A stretch of 5,124 nucleotides of DNA from Kiritimatiellia bacterium (GTDB lineage: Bacteria > Verrucomicrobiota > Kiritimatiellia > B70-G9), in the NCBI GenBank assembly GCA_012961745.1, contig DTYT01000279.1:1-5124 (forward strand), written 5' to 3'. Shown here one piece after another: positions 1-5,124 of this stretch. How positions within the stretch are numbered: the first letter of the stretch is position 1; each line of letters opens with the position of its first letter. The notes beneath the pieces were generated by a model, which was given only the letters and a program-made list of their open reading frames with translations, searched no databases and was not told the origin of the DNA. A program made the position numbers and the translations under genes.

Positions 1-377
1 ATTTGCAGCGGGAATACAGCTGGACGCTGATCGGGCTGACGACGTATTTGCCGACCAGCGCCGAATGGACGGCCGCCGACGGTGCGACCTGGAGCATTGA
101 ACGGCTGGTTGCGATTGAAGCGGAACAGGATCTGGGTGCCAGCGCCTGTGGCGGCACGCATCGGTTGATCGGGATGTCGATGGCGTTGAACCAGCACCTT
201 GCCGAGGGTGGAAAGATCGAGGGCGTCTGGCAGGACGCCGACCGGCGGATCCGGGAGTACCAGGAGGAGATCCGGCAGAAGATCAAGGACATGTACGGCC
301 TGGAGAGGGTGCCCGACGAGATCGAGGACTACATCCAGGCCGCTGCCGCCGGTCGAAGCAGCGGCGGAGGTGGCTGA
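1..377 (+). CDS. C-terminal part of an unidentified protein, 5' end outside the window
   Basis: The frame is open from the first base of the window (first full codon at 3-5) to TGA at 375-377, giving 124 codons of a gene that starts upstream. The TTG at 3-5 is read here as an internal Leu, not a start. The visible protein has W-rich segments (YSWTLIGL, GATWSIERL), then ACGGTHRLIGM near residues 48-58, and a charged, probably helical stretch (DADRRIREYQEEIRQKIKDM). The CGGTHRL motif and its spacing from the TWSIERL segment recall a family of alpha-helical proteins I associate with planctomycetes and relatives, sometimes labelled prenyltransferase or terpene-cyclase-like. That is recollection only; no catalytic motif is visible and I assign no function. 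The last ~12 residues (AAAAGRSSGGGG) are low-complexity and could be a linker or out-of-frame translation past an indel. The stop overlaps the next reading frame, so it may belong to one longer protein carrying the LysM domains. Confidence is high that this is coding and low for any identity. Confidence 0.6.
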   Translation, partial: LQREYSWTLIGLTTYLPTSAEWTAADGATWSIERLVAIEAEQDLGASACGGTHRLIGMSMALNQHLAEGGKIEGVWQDADRRIREYQEEIRQKIKDMYGLERVPDEIEDYIQAAAAGRSSGGGG

Positions 378-1089
378 GCTGGGGGTAGGGCGGACCTACG
401 TGGTACAGAAGGGCGATACGCTTTCCGCCATTGCCAAGAGATTCGGGGTGAGCGTGCAGGAGATAGTGGAGTTGAACGATATATCGAACCCCAACCTGAT
501 TCGTGCGGGGCAGGAACTTACTCTACCCGCTTATGCAACGGGAGTGCCCGCGGCACCGCAGAAGGCTGCAATGCCGCCGCCGCGCGCGCGGGAGCTCACG
601 GAGGGGGGGGTCTATGAGGTCCAGCGGGGAGACACCCTCAGCGAGCTGGCGGTACGTTTCAACACGACGGTGCGGGCCATCAAGGCCGCCAATAGCCTGA
701 GCAGCGATCTGATCCGCGTGGGGCAGAAACTGGTGATCCCGGGCTTATCCCCGCAGTCTGAGCGTCCGGTGGTGGAGAGTCGGGGCGAAACGCCGCCAGC
801 GGCGCCGGCAGCCGCGCCGGCCTCGGTGGCGACGGCTGACGCGGAGAGTGCTCCAAGTGGATCCGTTTCGGTTGCCGGTCCGGAGGAAGAGAAAGTTGCC
901 CCCCCCAAAACCACCCCCTCGTCTCTGGAAAGACCGTACCTCTACACAGTGACCGAGGGCGATACGCTTGATTCGGTGGCGCGCATGTTCGGTGTCCTCA
1001 AGGAAGAATTGATAAGGGCGAACAACCTCTCCGCTGACGTGGAGTTGTATGCGGGCCAGAAACTCATCATACCTACGCAGGCGTTCTAG
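370..1089 (+). CDS. Triple LysM-domain peptidoglycan-binding protein
   Basis: Three LysM domains are clear: bases ~394-528 (TYVVQKGDTLSAIAKRFGVS...), ~610-744 (VYEVQRGDTLSELAVRF...) and ~937-1074 (YTVTEGDTLDSVARMFGV...). Each has the V..GDTL..(I/L/V)A..F core, an Asn (two in the third) just before the (L/V).(A/V)GQ.L.(I/L)P end, and the normal ~45-residue length. LysM binds N-acetylglucosamine polymers such as peptidoglycan. The linkers are Ala/Pro/Ser-rich; the 62-residue one before the third domain is typical of an extended surface spacer. No enzymatic domain is present. The start is uncertain. This frame is open only from base 190 (TGA at 187-189), the sequence before ~349 looks like an out-of-frame shadow, and the best start is GTG at 370, whose GGAGG (366-370) is too close to serve as a normal ribosome site. 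There is no signal peptide, odd for a wall-binding protein. It may instead be the C-terminal half of the preceding gene. ftsW follows after 114 bp, which suits a cell-wall role. Confidence 0.8.
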   Translation: MAELGVGRTYVVQKGDTLSAIAKRFGVSVQEIVELNDISNPNLIRAGQELTLPAYATGVPAAPQKAAMPPPRARELTEGGVYEVQRGDTLSELAVRFNTTVRAIKAANSLSSDLIRVGQKLVIPGLSPQSERPVVESRGETPPAAPAAAPASVATADAESAPSGSVSVAGPEEEKVAPPKTTPSSLERPYLYTVTEGDTLDSVARMFGVLKEELIRANNLSADVELYAGQKLIIPTQAF

Positions 1090-1203
1090 TAGCGTACGGT
1101 GGGCGGCGGGTTGCACCGCGCGGGGGGGTGAGCATCGGCGGTACCCGGATGGCGAGCAGGGGGCAGTGCGCCTTATGTGCCGGATGTCGGGTGAGACGCG
1201 CGC

Positions 1204-2334
1204 ATGGGTAGAACCGCCAGTCTTCTTATCGCAGTTGTTCTGATTCTTCTTGCGCTGGGCATTGTAATGCTGGCCAGCACCAGCGCTGCGGCGGCATCGG
1301 CACGGGGGGGCGGGCCGTTGCTCTATGTGCAGCGGCAGGCGGTGTGGATCCTGATCGGCGCGGGATTGGCCGGTCTGGTCGCAAGGATGGACTACCACTG
1401 GTGGGGGCGTCCGCCGGTTCCGGTTCTTCTGGTAGGAATCTCCTATGTGCTCCTCTCGCTGGTGCTGGTCGCAGGGATGGCGGCCAAGGGCAGCGTTCGG
1501 TGGTTGCGGCTGGGATGGTTCGGATTCCAGCCGTCGGAGCCGGCCCGGTTCGCAGTTATCGTGTTCATTGCGTGGTGGATGAGTCGGCTGCGGAGACGGG
1601 ATGGCGATCTCTGGCGGGGATTGATGGTCCCCGCGGCGGTAACCGGCGGTATAGTCTTGCTGGTGTTCGTCGAGCCGGACTTCGGCTCCAGCATGATCCT
1701 GGCGTCGCTGGTGTTGCTCATGCTGTTCCTGGGAGGAGCCCGACTTCTGTACCTGGGGGCCGGTGCGGTGGTGGGTTCGGGTCTTTTTGGTCTGGCCATT
1801 CTGCATAATCCGGAGCGAATGCGGCGGATCCTAGCGTTTCTTAACCCCGAGAAATACGCGCGCTCTGAGGCCTTCCAGCTGGTTAATGCGATCTACGCGT
1901 TCGTGATCGGAGGCGCAATGGGGGCGGGACTTGGTGAAAGCATTCAGAAGCAGTATTACCTTCCTGAGGCGCATACCGATTTCATCTTTGCGATCATAGG
2001 CGAGGAGCTCGGCCTCGTTGGTTCTCTGTTGGTCCTCGCGTTGTATGCCGCCCTTTTCCTGCTCGGGGCGCGCATCGCCAGCCGCGCGAGGGACCGGTTC
2101 GGACGTTTATTGGGGTGGGGGATCGTGCTTTCTTTGACGATTCAGGCCCTGGTCAACATTGCCGTGGTGACTGGGTGTCTTCCCACCAAGGGGCTGCCGT
2201 TGCCGTTTGTGAGTTACGGGGGTTCCAATATGGCGATATCGTTGTTGATGGTAGGCGTTCTGACGAATATTGCTTTGAGGGCAGGTTCTGTCAGGGGGCA
2301 AGGGCTCCTTCGTGATGCAATGCGCGAGGTATGA
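1204..2334 (+). CDS. ftsW: Septal peptidoglycan glycosyltransferase FtsW (SEDS family)
   Basis: This 376-residue polytopic membrane protein has about ten hydrophobic segments and the usual SEDS length. SEDS proteins polymerise lipid II into glycan strands, and FtsW does so at the division septum with a class B penicillin-binding protein. Diagnostic motifs in order are KGSVRWLRLGWFGFQPSE (residues 95-112), EPDFGSSMI (157-165), GAGLGESIQKQYYLPEAHTD (240-259), FIFAIIGEELGL (260-271) and TKGLPLPFVSYGGSN (328-342). The Asp in EAHTDF (residue 259) matches the essential extracytoplasmic Asp of RodA/FtsW proteins. The QKQYYLPEAHTDFIFA block favours FtsW over RodA, although the two are hard to separate without a tree. 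The start is ATG 1204, before a hydrophobic N-terminal helix; a weak GGGTGAG (1189-1195) lies 8 nt upstream. Neither murG nor any other division gene follows, so this is not a standard ftsW-murG arrangement. It could be cotranscribed with the LysM gene upstream, as no promoter is evident between them. Confidence 0.93.
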   Translation: MGRTASLLIAVVLILLALGIVMLASTSAAAASARGGGPLLYVQRQAVWILIGAGLAGLVARMDYHWWGRPPVPVLLVGISYVLLSLVLVAGMAAKGSVRWLRLGWFGFQPSEPARFAVIVFIAWWMSRLRRRDGDLWRGLMVPAAVTGGIVLLVFVEPDFGSSMILASLVLLMLFLGGARLLYLGAGAVVGSGLFGLAILHNPERMRRILAFLNPEKYARSEAFQLVNAIYAFVIGGAMGAGLGESIQKQYYLPEAHTDFIFAIIGEELGLVGSLLVLALYAALFLLGARIASRARDRFGRLLGWGIVLSLTIQALVNIAVVTGCLPTKGLPLPFVSYGGSNMAISLLMVGVLTNIALRAGSVRGQGLLRDAMREV

Positions 2335-2359
2335 TATCTCCTTCCGCTACTGGGCGGGG

Positions 2360-2389
2360 TTGACAGAATCCTGGGCGTGCTAGTAGATT
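2360..2389 (+). promoter_or_regulatory. Candidate sigma70-type promoter upstream of ndk
   Basis: A perfect TTGACA (2360-2365) is followed after 18 nt by TAGATT (2384-2389), which matches TATAAT at 4 of 6 positions. It lies in the 128 bp gap between ftsW and ndk and points toward ndk. Transcription would start near 2396, leaving a leader of about 67 nt. It is assigned by sequence match alone; the organism's sigma-factor preferences are unknown. Confidence 0.45.
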
Positions 2390-2406
2390 ACGCGGGGCGG
2401 GGTTTT

Positions 2407-2453
2407 CCGCGGATCGCGAGACCGGCGGCAGGCATAGTTCACGCCGGCCGCGG
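2407..2453 (+). promoter_or_regulatory. GC-rich inverted repeats in the ndk leader (possible RNA hairpin)
   Basis: CCGGCG (2422-2427) and CGCCGG (2442-2447) form a perfect 6 bp stem around a 14 nt loop. The self-complementary CCGCGG occurs at 2407-2412 and 2448-2453 and could close an outer stem, leaving a 9 nt bulge (2413-2421). The structure would end 9 nt before the ndk ATG (2463), so it could influence ribosome access. No U-tract follows, so it is not an intrinsic terminator. In GC-rich DNA such repeats can arise by chance, so function is speculative. Confidence 0.25.
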
Positions 2454-2462
2454 ATTGAGCTC

Positions 2463-3650
2463 ATGCGGATTCTGAGTAATATGCGCGCCGAGTTGGCATA
2501 TGTTCTGATCAACCCGTATACGATCAGCAAGTCGAGAACCGGCGGGGTGCTGGGAAGGATAATCGCATGGACTCAGCTTGATCTGGTTGGAGCGCGCATG
2601 TTCGGGCCCGGGAAGGAGCTGGTGGAGGCGTATGCGCAGCTGGTGGAAGCGGATCCCGGTCTCCGCCCGGACGAAGCGGTCAATCTTTCCCGGTATGTGC
2701 GCCGGGCGTATGCTCCGGCTTCCGATGGTCGCCGCCGCCGCGTGATGATGCTGGTATTTGCGGGAGAGGGGGCGGTTGAGAAAATACGCCGGGTGGCCGG
2801 TAGCGTGCGCCATAACACCGAGTCTGCCCGGACGGTGCGCGACATCTACGGGGATTTCATCGTGGATGATAAGGGGGAGGTGGTTTACATCGAGCCCGCC
2901 ATCATGGTGGGAGAATCGCCGGAGGCTGCGGAGAAAGGATTGAAGCTGTGGGCGGCGTTCAGCGAGAGCGACGGGGGGATGATCGAGAACACGGTGGACC
3001 TTCCCCGCGGTCAACCGCCGGAGAAGACATTGGTGCTGATCAAACCGGACAATTTCCGCGAACCCAGCGTGAGGCCAGGAAGTATTATCGATATATTTTC
3101 CGGTTCAGGTCTCCGGATAATCTGCGCTAAAGTACATCGCATGAGCGTGGCCGAGGCGATGCAGTTTTACGCTCCGGTACGGGATGTCCTGGAGAAAAGG
3201 CTCCGGGATGGGGTGAAACAAAGGGCTGCGGTGTGCCTGCAGCAGGAGTTCGGCTTGCGCGTCGCAGGGGATGTCGCGCAGCGTATTTCAGAGGTGCTCA
3301 CGCCAGTCTACGCGGAGTGGCAGTTCAACCAAATTGTTCATTTCATGACGGGCGTATGGCCGGCGGACTGTGCGGCCGAGAGGCGGCGTGAGCCGGGAAA
3401 GGAAAGGTGTCTTGCCTTGGTTTATGCGGGGAAGAGTGCGGTCAACGTAATCCGTGACATTCTGGGCCCAACCGATCCGAAGAGTGCGCGTCCGGGCTCG
3501 GTGCGCAGGCAGTTCGGCAGGGATGTGATGGTGAATGCCGCACATGCTTCTGACAGTCCCGCGAGGGCCCAACAGGAGATGGAGATTATTCGCGTGGCTG
3601 AAGACACTATCCGGTCACTGGTGGAAAGGGCTTACGGGCCGGTTGTGTAG
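2463..3650 (+). CDS. ndk: Two-domain nucleoside-diphosphate kinase with a degenerate N-terminal domain
   Basis: Nucleoside-diphosphate kinase moves the gamma-phosphate of NTPs to NDPs through a phospho-histidine. Typical NDKs are ~140 residues; this protein is 395 and carries two copies of the fold. The C-terminal copy (~188-380) keeps the active-site set: Lys194 (VLIKPDN), Tyr237, Arg331, Thr337 (LGPTDP), Arg348 (RPGSVRR), Asn358 and the catalytic His361 (NAAHASDS). It carries ~40 extra residues after Tyr237 and ~17 before LALVYAG. The N-terminal copy (~10-178) aligns as LAYVLINPYT and VYIEPAIMVGESPEAAEKG, so Lys becomes Asn17, Asn becomes Pro145 and the catalytic His becomes Met148; it is probably inactive and structural or regulatory. 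The start is ATG 2463, with ATG 2481 (Met7) a possible alternative; neither has a strong ribosome site. The aminotransferase gene begins 15 bp after the stop. I recall similar long NDKs in PVC-type bacteria, unverified. NDK family assignment is firm; activity of the whole protein is inferred. Confidence 0.88.
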   Translation: MRILSNMRAELAYVLINPYTISKSRTGGVLGRIIAWTQLDLVGARMFGPGKELVEAYAQLVEADPGLRPDEAVNLSRYVRRAYAPASDGRRRRVMMLVFAGEGAVEKIRRVAGSVRHNTESARTVRDIYGDFIVDDKGEVVYIEPAIMVGESPEAAEKGLKLWAAFSESDGGMIENTVDLPRGQPPEKTLVLIKPDNFREPSVRPGSIIDIFSGSGLRIICAKVHRMSVAEAMQFYAPVRDVLEKRLRDGVKQRAAVCLQQEFGLRVAGDVAQRISEVLTPVYAEWQFNQIVHFMTGVWPADCAAERRREPGKERCLALVYAGKSAVNVIRDILGPTDPKSARPGSVRRQFGRDVMVNAAHASDSPARAQQEMEIIRVAEDTIRSLVERAYGPVV

Positions 3651-3665
3651 CTCCCGGATCGCGAC

Positions 3666-4850
3666 ATGGCGGCGTCGGCAGACAGATTCAATCCCCGAAC
3701 CGGCAATATTCCGGCCTCCGCCACTTTGGAAATCAGCGCCCGGGTGCGCAAGCTGCGTGCAGGCGGCAGGCAAGTGCTCGCTCTCACGGCAGGTGAGCCG
3801 GACTTTGATACCCCGGAACCGATCAAGGAAGCGGCTATCGCGGCGCTTCGCAGCGGTATCACGAAATACTCCCCGGTGGCGGGATATCCGGAACTGAGGG
3901 AAGCGATCTGTCGGAAGCTGCACCGAGAGAACGGCCTGGAATACGACCCGTCCCAGATCGTGGTGAGCAATGGAGCCAAGCACAGCCTTTCCAATGTGAT
4001 CAGTGTCCTGGTCCGCGACGGCGACGAGGTTCTTATTCCCAGTCCCTACTGGCTGAGCTACCCGGCGATGGTCCGGATAGCCGGAGGGGTCTGCCGCTTC
4101 ATCGAGACCGATTCACGTACACGGTTCAAACTCACGGCCGAAGCATTACAATCTGCGGTCAGTCCGCGCAGCCGGGTACTTATCCTGAACTCGCCCGCTA
4201 ATCCCACCGGTGCGGTATACACCCGCACGGAACTGGAAGCACTCGCCGAGGTGATACTCGAACGGGGCCTCACAGTGATCTCCGACGAGGTCTATGAGAA
4301 GATCGTTTTTGAAGGGAGCGTACATTACAGCATCGCGTCTCTGGGCGGGGAGATCAAGAAGCGCACCGTGGTGGTGAATGGGTTTAGCAAGACTTTTGCC
4401 ATGACCGGCTGGCGTCTGGGATATCTCGCTGCGGAGAAGGATATTGCGCAGGCAGTCGCGAATCTGCAAAGCCAAAGCACCTCCGGTCCGAATTCGTTCG
4501 CTCAGTATGGCGCCATGGCGGCACTGAAGCTACCGGCCGCCATCGTTTCTTCCATGGTCAAAGCGTATTCTCGACGACGGCAGATTCTAATCCGTGCCCT
4601 TGGGAACGCAGCCCGGGTGGGGCTGTTGCCGCCGGAGGGCAGCTTTTACGGCTGGGTGGACGTCTCCGCCACGGGTCTTCCGGCGACTGATTTCTGCATT
4701 CGGCTGCTGGAGGAAAAGGACACGGCGGTAATCCCGGGCGAACCGTTCGGCGGGCCCCAGCACGTGCGGCTTTCGTTTGCCTGTGATGACCGGACGCTGC
4801 GAGAAGGCTGCACCCGCCTGATGGCACTCTGCCAGGAACTGACCGGTTGA
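3666..4850 (+). CDS. aspC: Class I PLP-dependent aminotransferase, aspartate/prephenate type (subclass Ib)
   Basis: This 394-residue fold-type I aminotransferase is full length for the family. Visible active-site elements are GEPDFDTP (43-50, substrate-binding loop), SNGAKHSL (101-108, phosphate-binding turn), Trp129 in SPYWLSYP (stacks on the cofactor ring), Asn179 in SPANPTGAVY, Asp207 and Tyr210 in SDEVY, the Schiff-base Lys242 in FSKTFAMTGWRLGY with phosphate-binding Arg250, and Arg368 in HVRLSFA, which binds the substrate alpha-carboxylate. The sequence closely resembles, from memory, the Thermus thermophilus aspartate/prephenate aminotransferase, including SPYW.SYP.MVR.AGGV and the QSQSTSGPN.AQ region. 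The likely reaction is aspartate plus 2-oxoglutarate to oxaloacetate plus glutamate; prephenate use (arogenate route to Phe/Tyr) is possible, but sequence alone does not decide it. It is cytosolic. ATG 3666 lies 15 bp after the ndk stop with no clear ribosome site, so it is probably cotranscribed and perhaps translated by coupling. Confidence 0.92.
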   Translation: MAASADRFNPRTGNIPASATLEISARVRKLRAGGRQVLALTAGEPDFDTPEPIKEAAIAALRSGITKYSPVAGYPELREAICRKLHRENGLEYDPSQIVVSNGAKHSLSNVISVLVRDGDEVLIPSPYWLSYPAMVRIAGGVCRFIETDSRTRFKLTAEALQSAVSPRSRVLILNSPANPTGAVYTRTELEALAEVILERGLTVISDEVYEKIVFEGSVHYSIASLGGEIKKRTVVVNGFSKTFAMTGWRLGYLAAEKDIAQAVANLQSQSTSGPNSFAQYGAMAALKLPAAIVSSMVKAYSRRRQILIRALGNAARVGLLPPEGSFYGWVDVSATGLPATDFCIRLLEEKDTAVIPGEPFGGPQHVRLSFACDDRTLREGCTRLMALCQELTG

Positions 4851-4865
4851 ATCCCTGGTTTGGGG

Positions 4866-4881
4866 TTGCGCCGGGACGCAA
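4866..4881 (+). other. Short inverted repeat between the aminotransferase gene and tRNA-Lys
   Basis: TTGCG (4866-4870) and CGCAA (4877-4881) form a perfect 5 bp stem with a 6 nt loop (CCGGGA), 16 nt after the aminotransferase stop. The following bases (TATGGG) are not a U-tract, so it is not a convincing intrinsic terminator. It may be a weak stop or processing hairpin, or chance. No better terminator is visible in the 50 bp gap, so read-through into the tRNA genes is possible. Confidence 0.2.
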
Positions 4882-4900
4882 TATGGGTTAACTAATTGCC

Positions 4901-4976
4901 GGACGCTTAGCTCAGTTGGCAGAGCAGCGGACTCTTAATCCGCGGGTCCAGGGTTCGAGCCCCTGAGCGTCCACCA
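4901..4976 (+). tRNA. trnK: tRNA-Lys, anticodon CTT
   Basis: A complete cloverleaf can be drawn. The acceptor stem GGACGCT (4901-4907) pairs with AGCGTCC (4966-4972). The D stem is GCTC/GAGC (4910-4913 with 4922-4925). The anticodon stem GCGGA/TCCGC (4927-4931 with 4939-4943) encloses loop CTCTTAA, which places CTT at 4934-4936 and reads the Lys codon AAG. The variable region is GGGTC, and the T stem CAGGG/CCCTG (4949-4953 with 4961-4965) holds loop TTCGAGC. The discriminator is A4973 and the 3' CCA (4974-4976) is encoded in the DNA. All stems are perfectly paired, so the gene looks functional. Confidence 0.97.
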
Positions 4977-5004
4977 GCAGATCAGTCTCTCCGAAGTCCC
5001 GTCC

Positions 5005-5033
5005 TTGCTGCTGACGACGTTTTGTCCTAGGCT
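5005..5033 (+). promoter_or_regulatory. Weak candidate promoter before tRNA-Leu
   Basis: TTGCTG (5005-5010) and TAGGCT (5028-5033) are separated by 17 nt and sit 12 nt before the tRNA-Leu 5' end, a geometry common for tRNA promoters. Each hexamer matches the sigma70 consensus at only 3 of 6 positions, so the case rests mainly on spacing. The alternative is that the two tRNAs share one transcript from upstream. Confidence 0.2.
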
Positions 5034-5045
5034 GTGGGAACGGGC

Positions 5046-5124
5046 GGGCGAGTGGCGGAACCGGCAGACGCGCAGGATTTAGGATCCTGTCCCCATATGG
5101 GGGTGCGGGTTCGACTCCCGCCTC
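5046..5124 (+). tRNA. trnL: tRNA-Leu, anticodon TAG, 3' end cut by the window
   Basis: This is a class II tRNA with a long variable arm. The 5' acceptor strand is GGGCGAG (5046-5052), followed by TG and a D-arm GCGGAACCGGCAGACGC typical of tRNA-Leu. The anticodon stem CAGGA/TCCTG (5073-5077 with 5085-5089) encloses loop TTTAGGA, with TAG at 5080-5082, which reads CTN leucine codons. The variable arm (5090-5104) folds as CCCC-ATAT-GGGG. The T stem GCGGG/CCCGC (5105-5109 with 5117-5121) holds loop TTCGACT. The window ends after the first three 3' acceptor bases (CTC), which pair with GAG of the 5' strand; four acceptor bases, the discriminator and any CCA lie outside. It is truncated by the window edge, not degenerate. 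Confidence 0.95.

Noticed and set aside
199..369. Extension of the LysM reading frame upstream to TTG 199
   Set aside because: The extra residues are an Arg/Ser/Thr/Pro-rich string typical of wrong-frame translation, and the same bases encode the better-looking upstream protein in another frame.
1049..1243. A 64-codon + strand frame bridging the LysM and ftsW genes
   Set aside because: It overlaps both real genes out of frame, is Arg-rich and has no convincing ribosome site.
745..1806. A 353-codon open frame on the - strand opposite the LysM gene and ftsW
   Set aside because: It lies antisense to two well-supported genes, is rich in Gln, His, Arg and Pro as expected for an antisense shadow in GC-rich DNA, and shows no recognisable domain.
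2439..3014. A 191-codon - strand frame opposite ndk
   Set aside because: It is antisense to a gene with clear family motifs; its composition (His, Pro, Arg, Gln) is that of a shadow.
4851..4865. Possible intrinsic terminator after the aminotransferase (CCC...GGGG)
   Set aside because: The stem is too short and no run of T follows.
4901..5124. tRNA genes as an attachment site for an integrated element
   Set aside because: No integrase gene and no repeat of the tRNA 3' end is visible in the window; the neighbours are ordinary core genes.

Overview
The window is a GC-rich, densely coding bacterial segment with every gene on the + strand. It holds the 3' end of an unidentified gene, a triple-LysM protein, the septal peptidoglycan polymerase FtsW, a two-domain nucleoside-diphosphate kinase, a class I aminotransferase, and two tRNA genes, the second cut by the window end. 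FtsW and LysM domains indicate a bacterium with a peptidoglycan wall and ordinary septal growth. The 124-codon upstream fragment and the long double-domain NDK remind me of proteins from the PVC lineages (Lentisphaerota, Kiritimatiellota, Verrucomicrobiota, planctomycetes). That placement is from memory, is low confidence, and rests on no search.

Layout. Bases 1-377 are the C-terminal part of a truncated gene. It runs directly into the LysM reading frame (370-1089) in the +1 frame, with an 8-base GTG/TGA overlap. The LysM product has no signal peptide and no convincing start of its own, so the two may really be one gene split by a frameshift. After 114 bp comes ftsW (1204-2334). A 128 bp gap follows, holding the only convincing promoter-like sequence in the window (a perfect TTGACA) and a GC-rich possible leader hairpin. 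Then come ndk (2463-3650) and, 15 bp later, the aminotransferase (3666-4850), very likely cotranscribed. After 50 bp lie tRNA-Lys(CTT) (4901-4976) and tRNA-Leu(TAG) (5046 to the window end).

How the genes relate. The first block (LysM plus FtsW) concerns the cell wall. The second block (NDK plus aspartate/prephenate-type aminotransferase) is housekeeping nucleotide and amino-acid metabolism. I see no mobile element, CRISPR array or defence system. The most noteworthy features are the NDK, whose N-terminal domain has lost the catalytic His, the active-site Lys and the neighbouring Asn while the C-terminal domain keeps all of them, and the frame junction between the first gene and the LysM domains.
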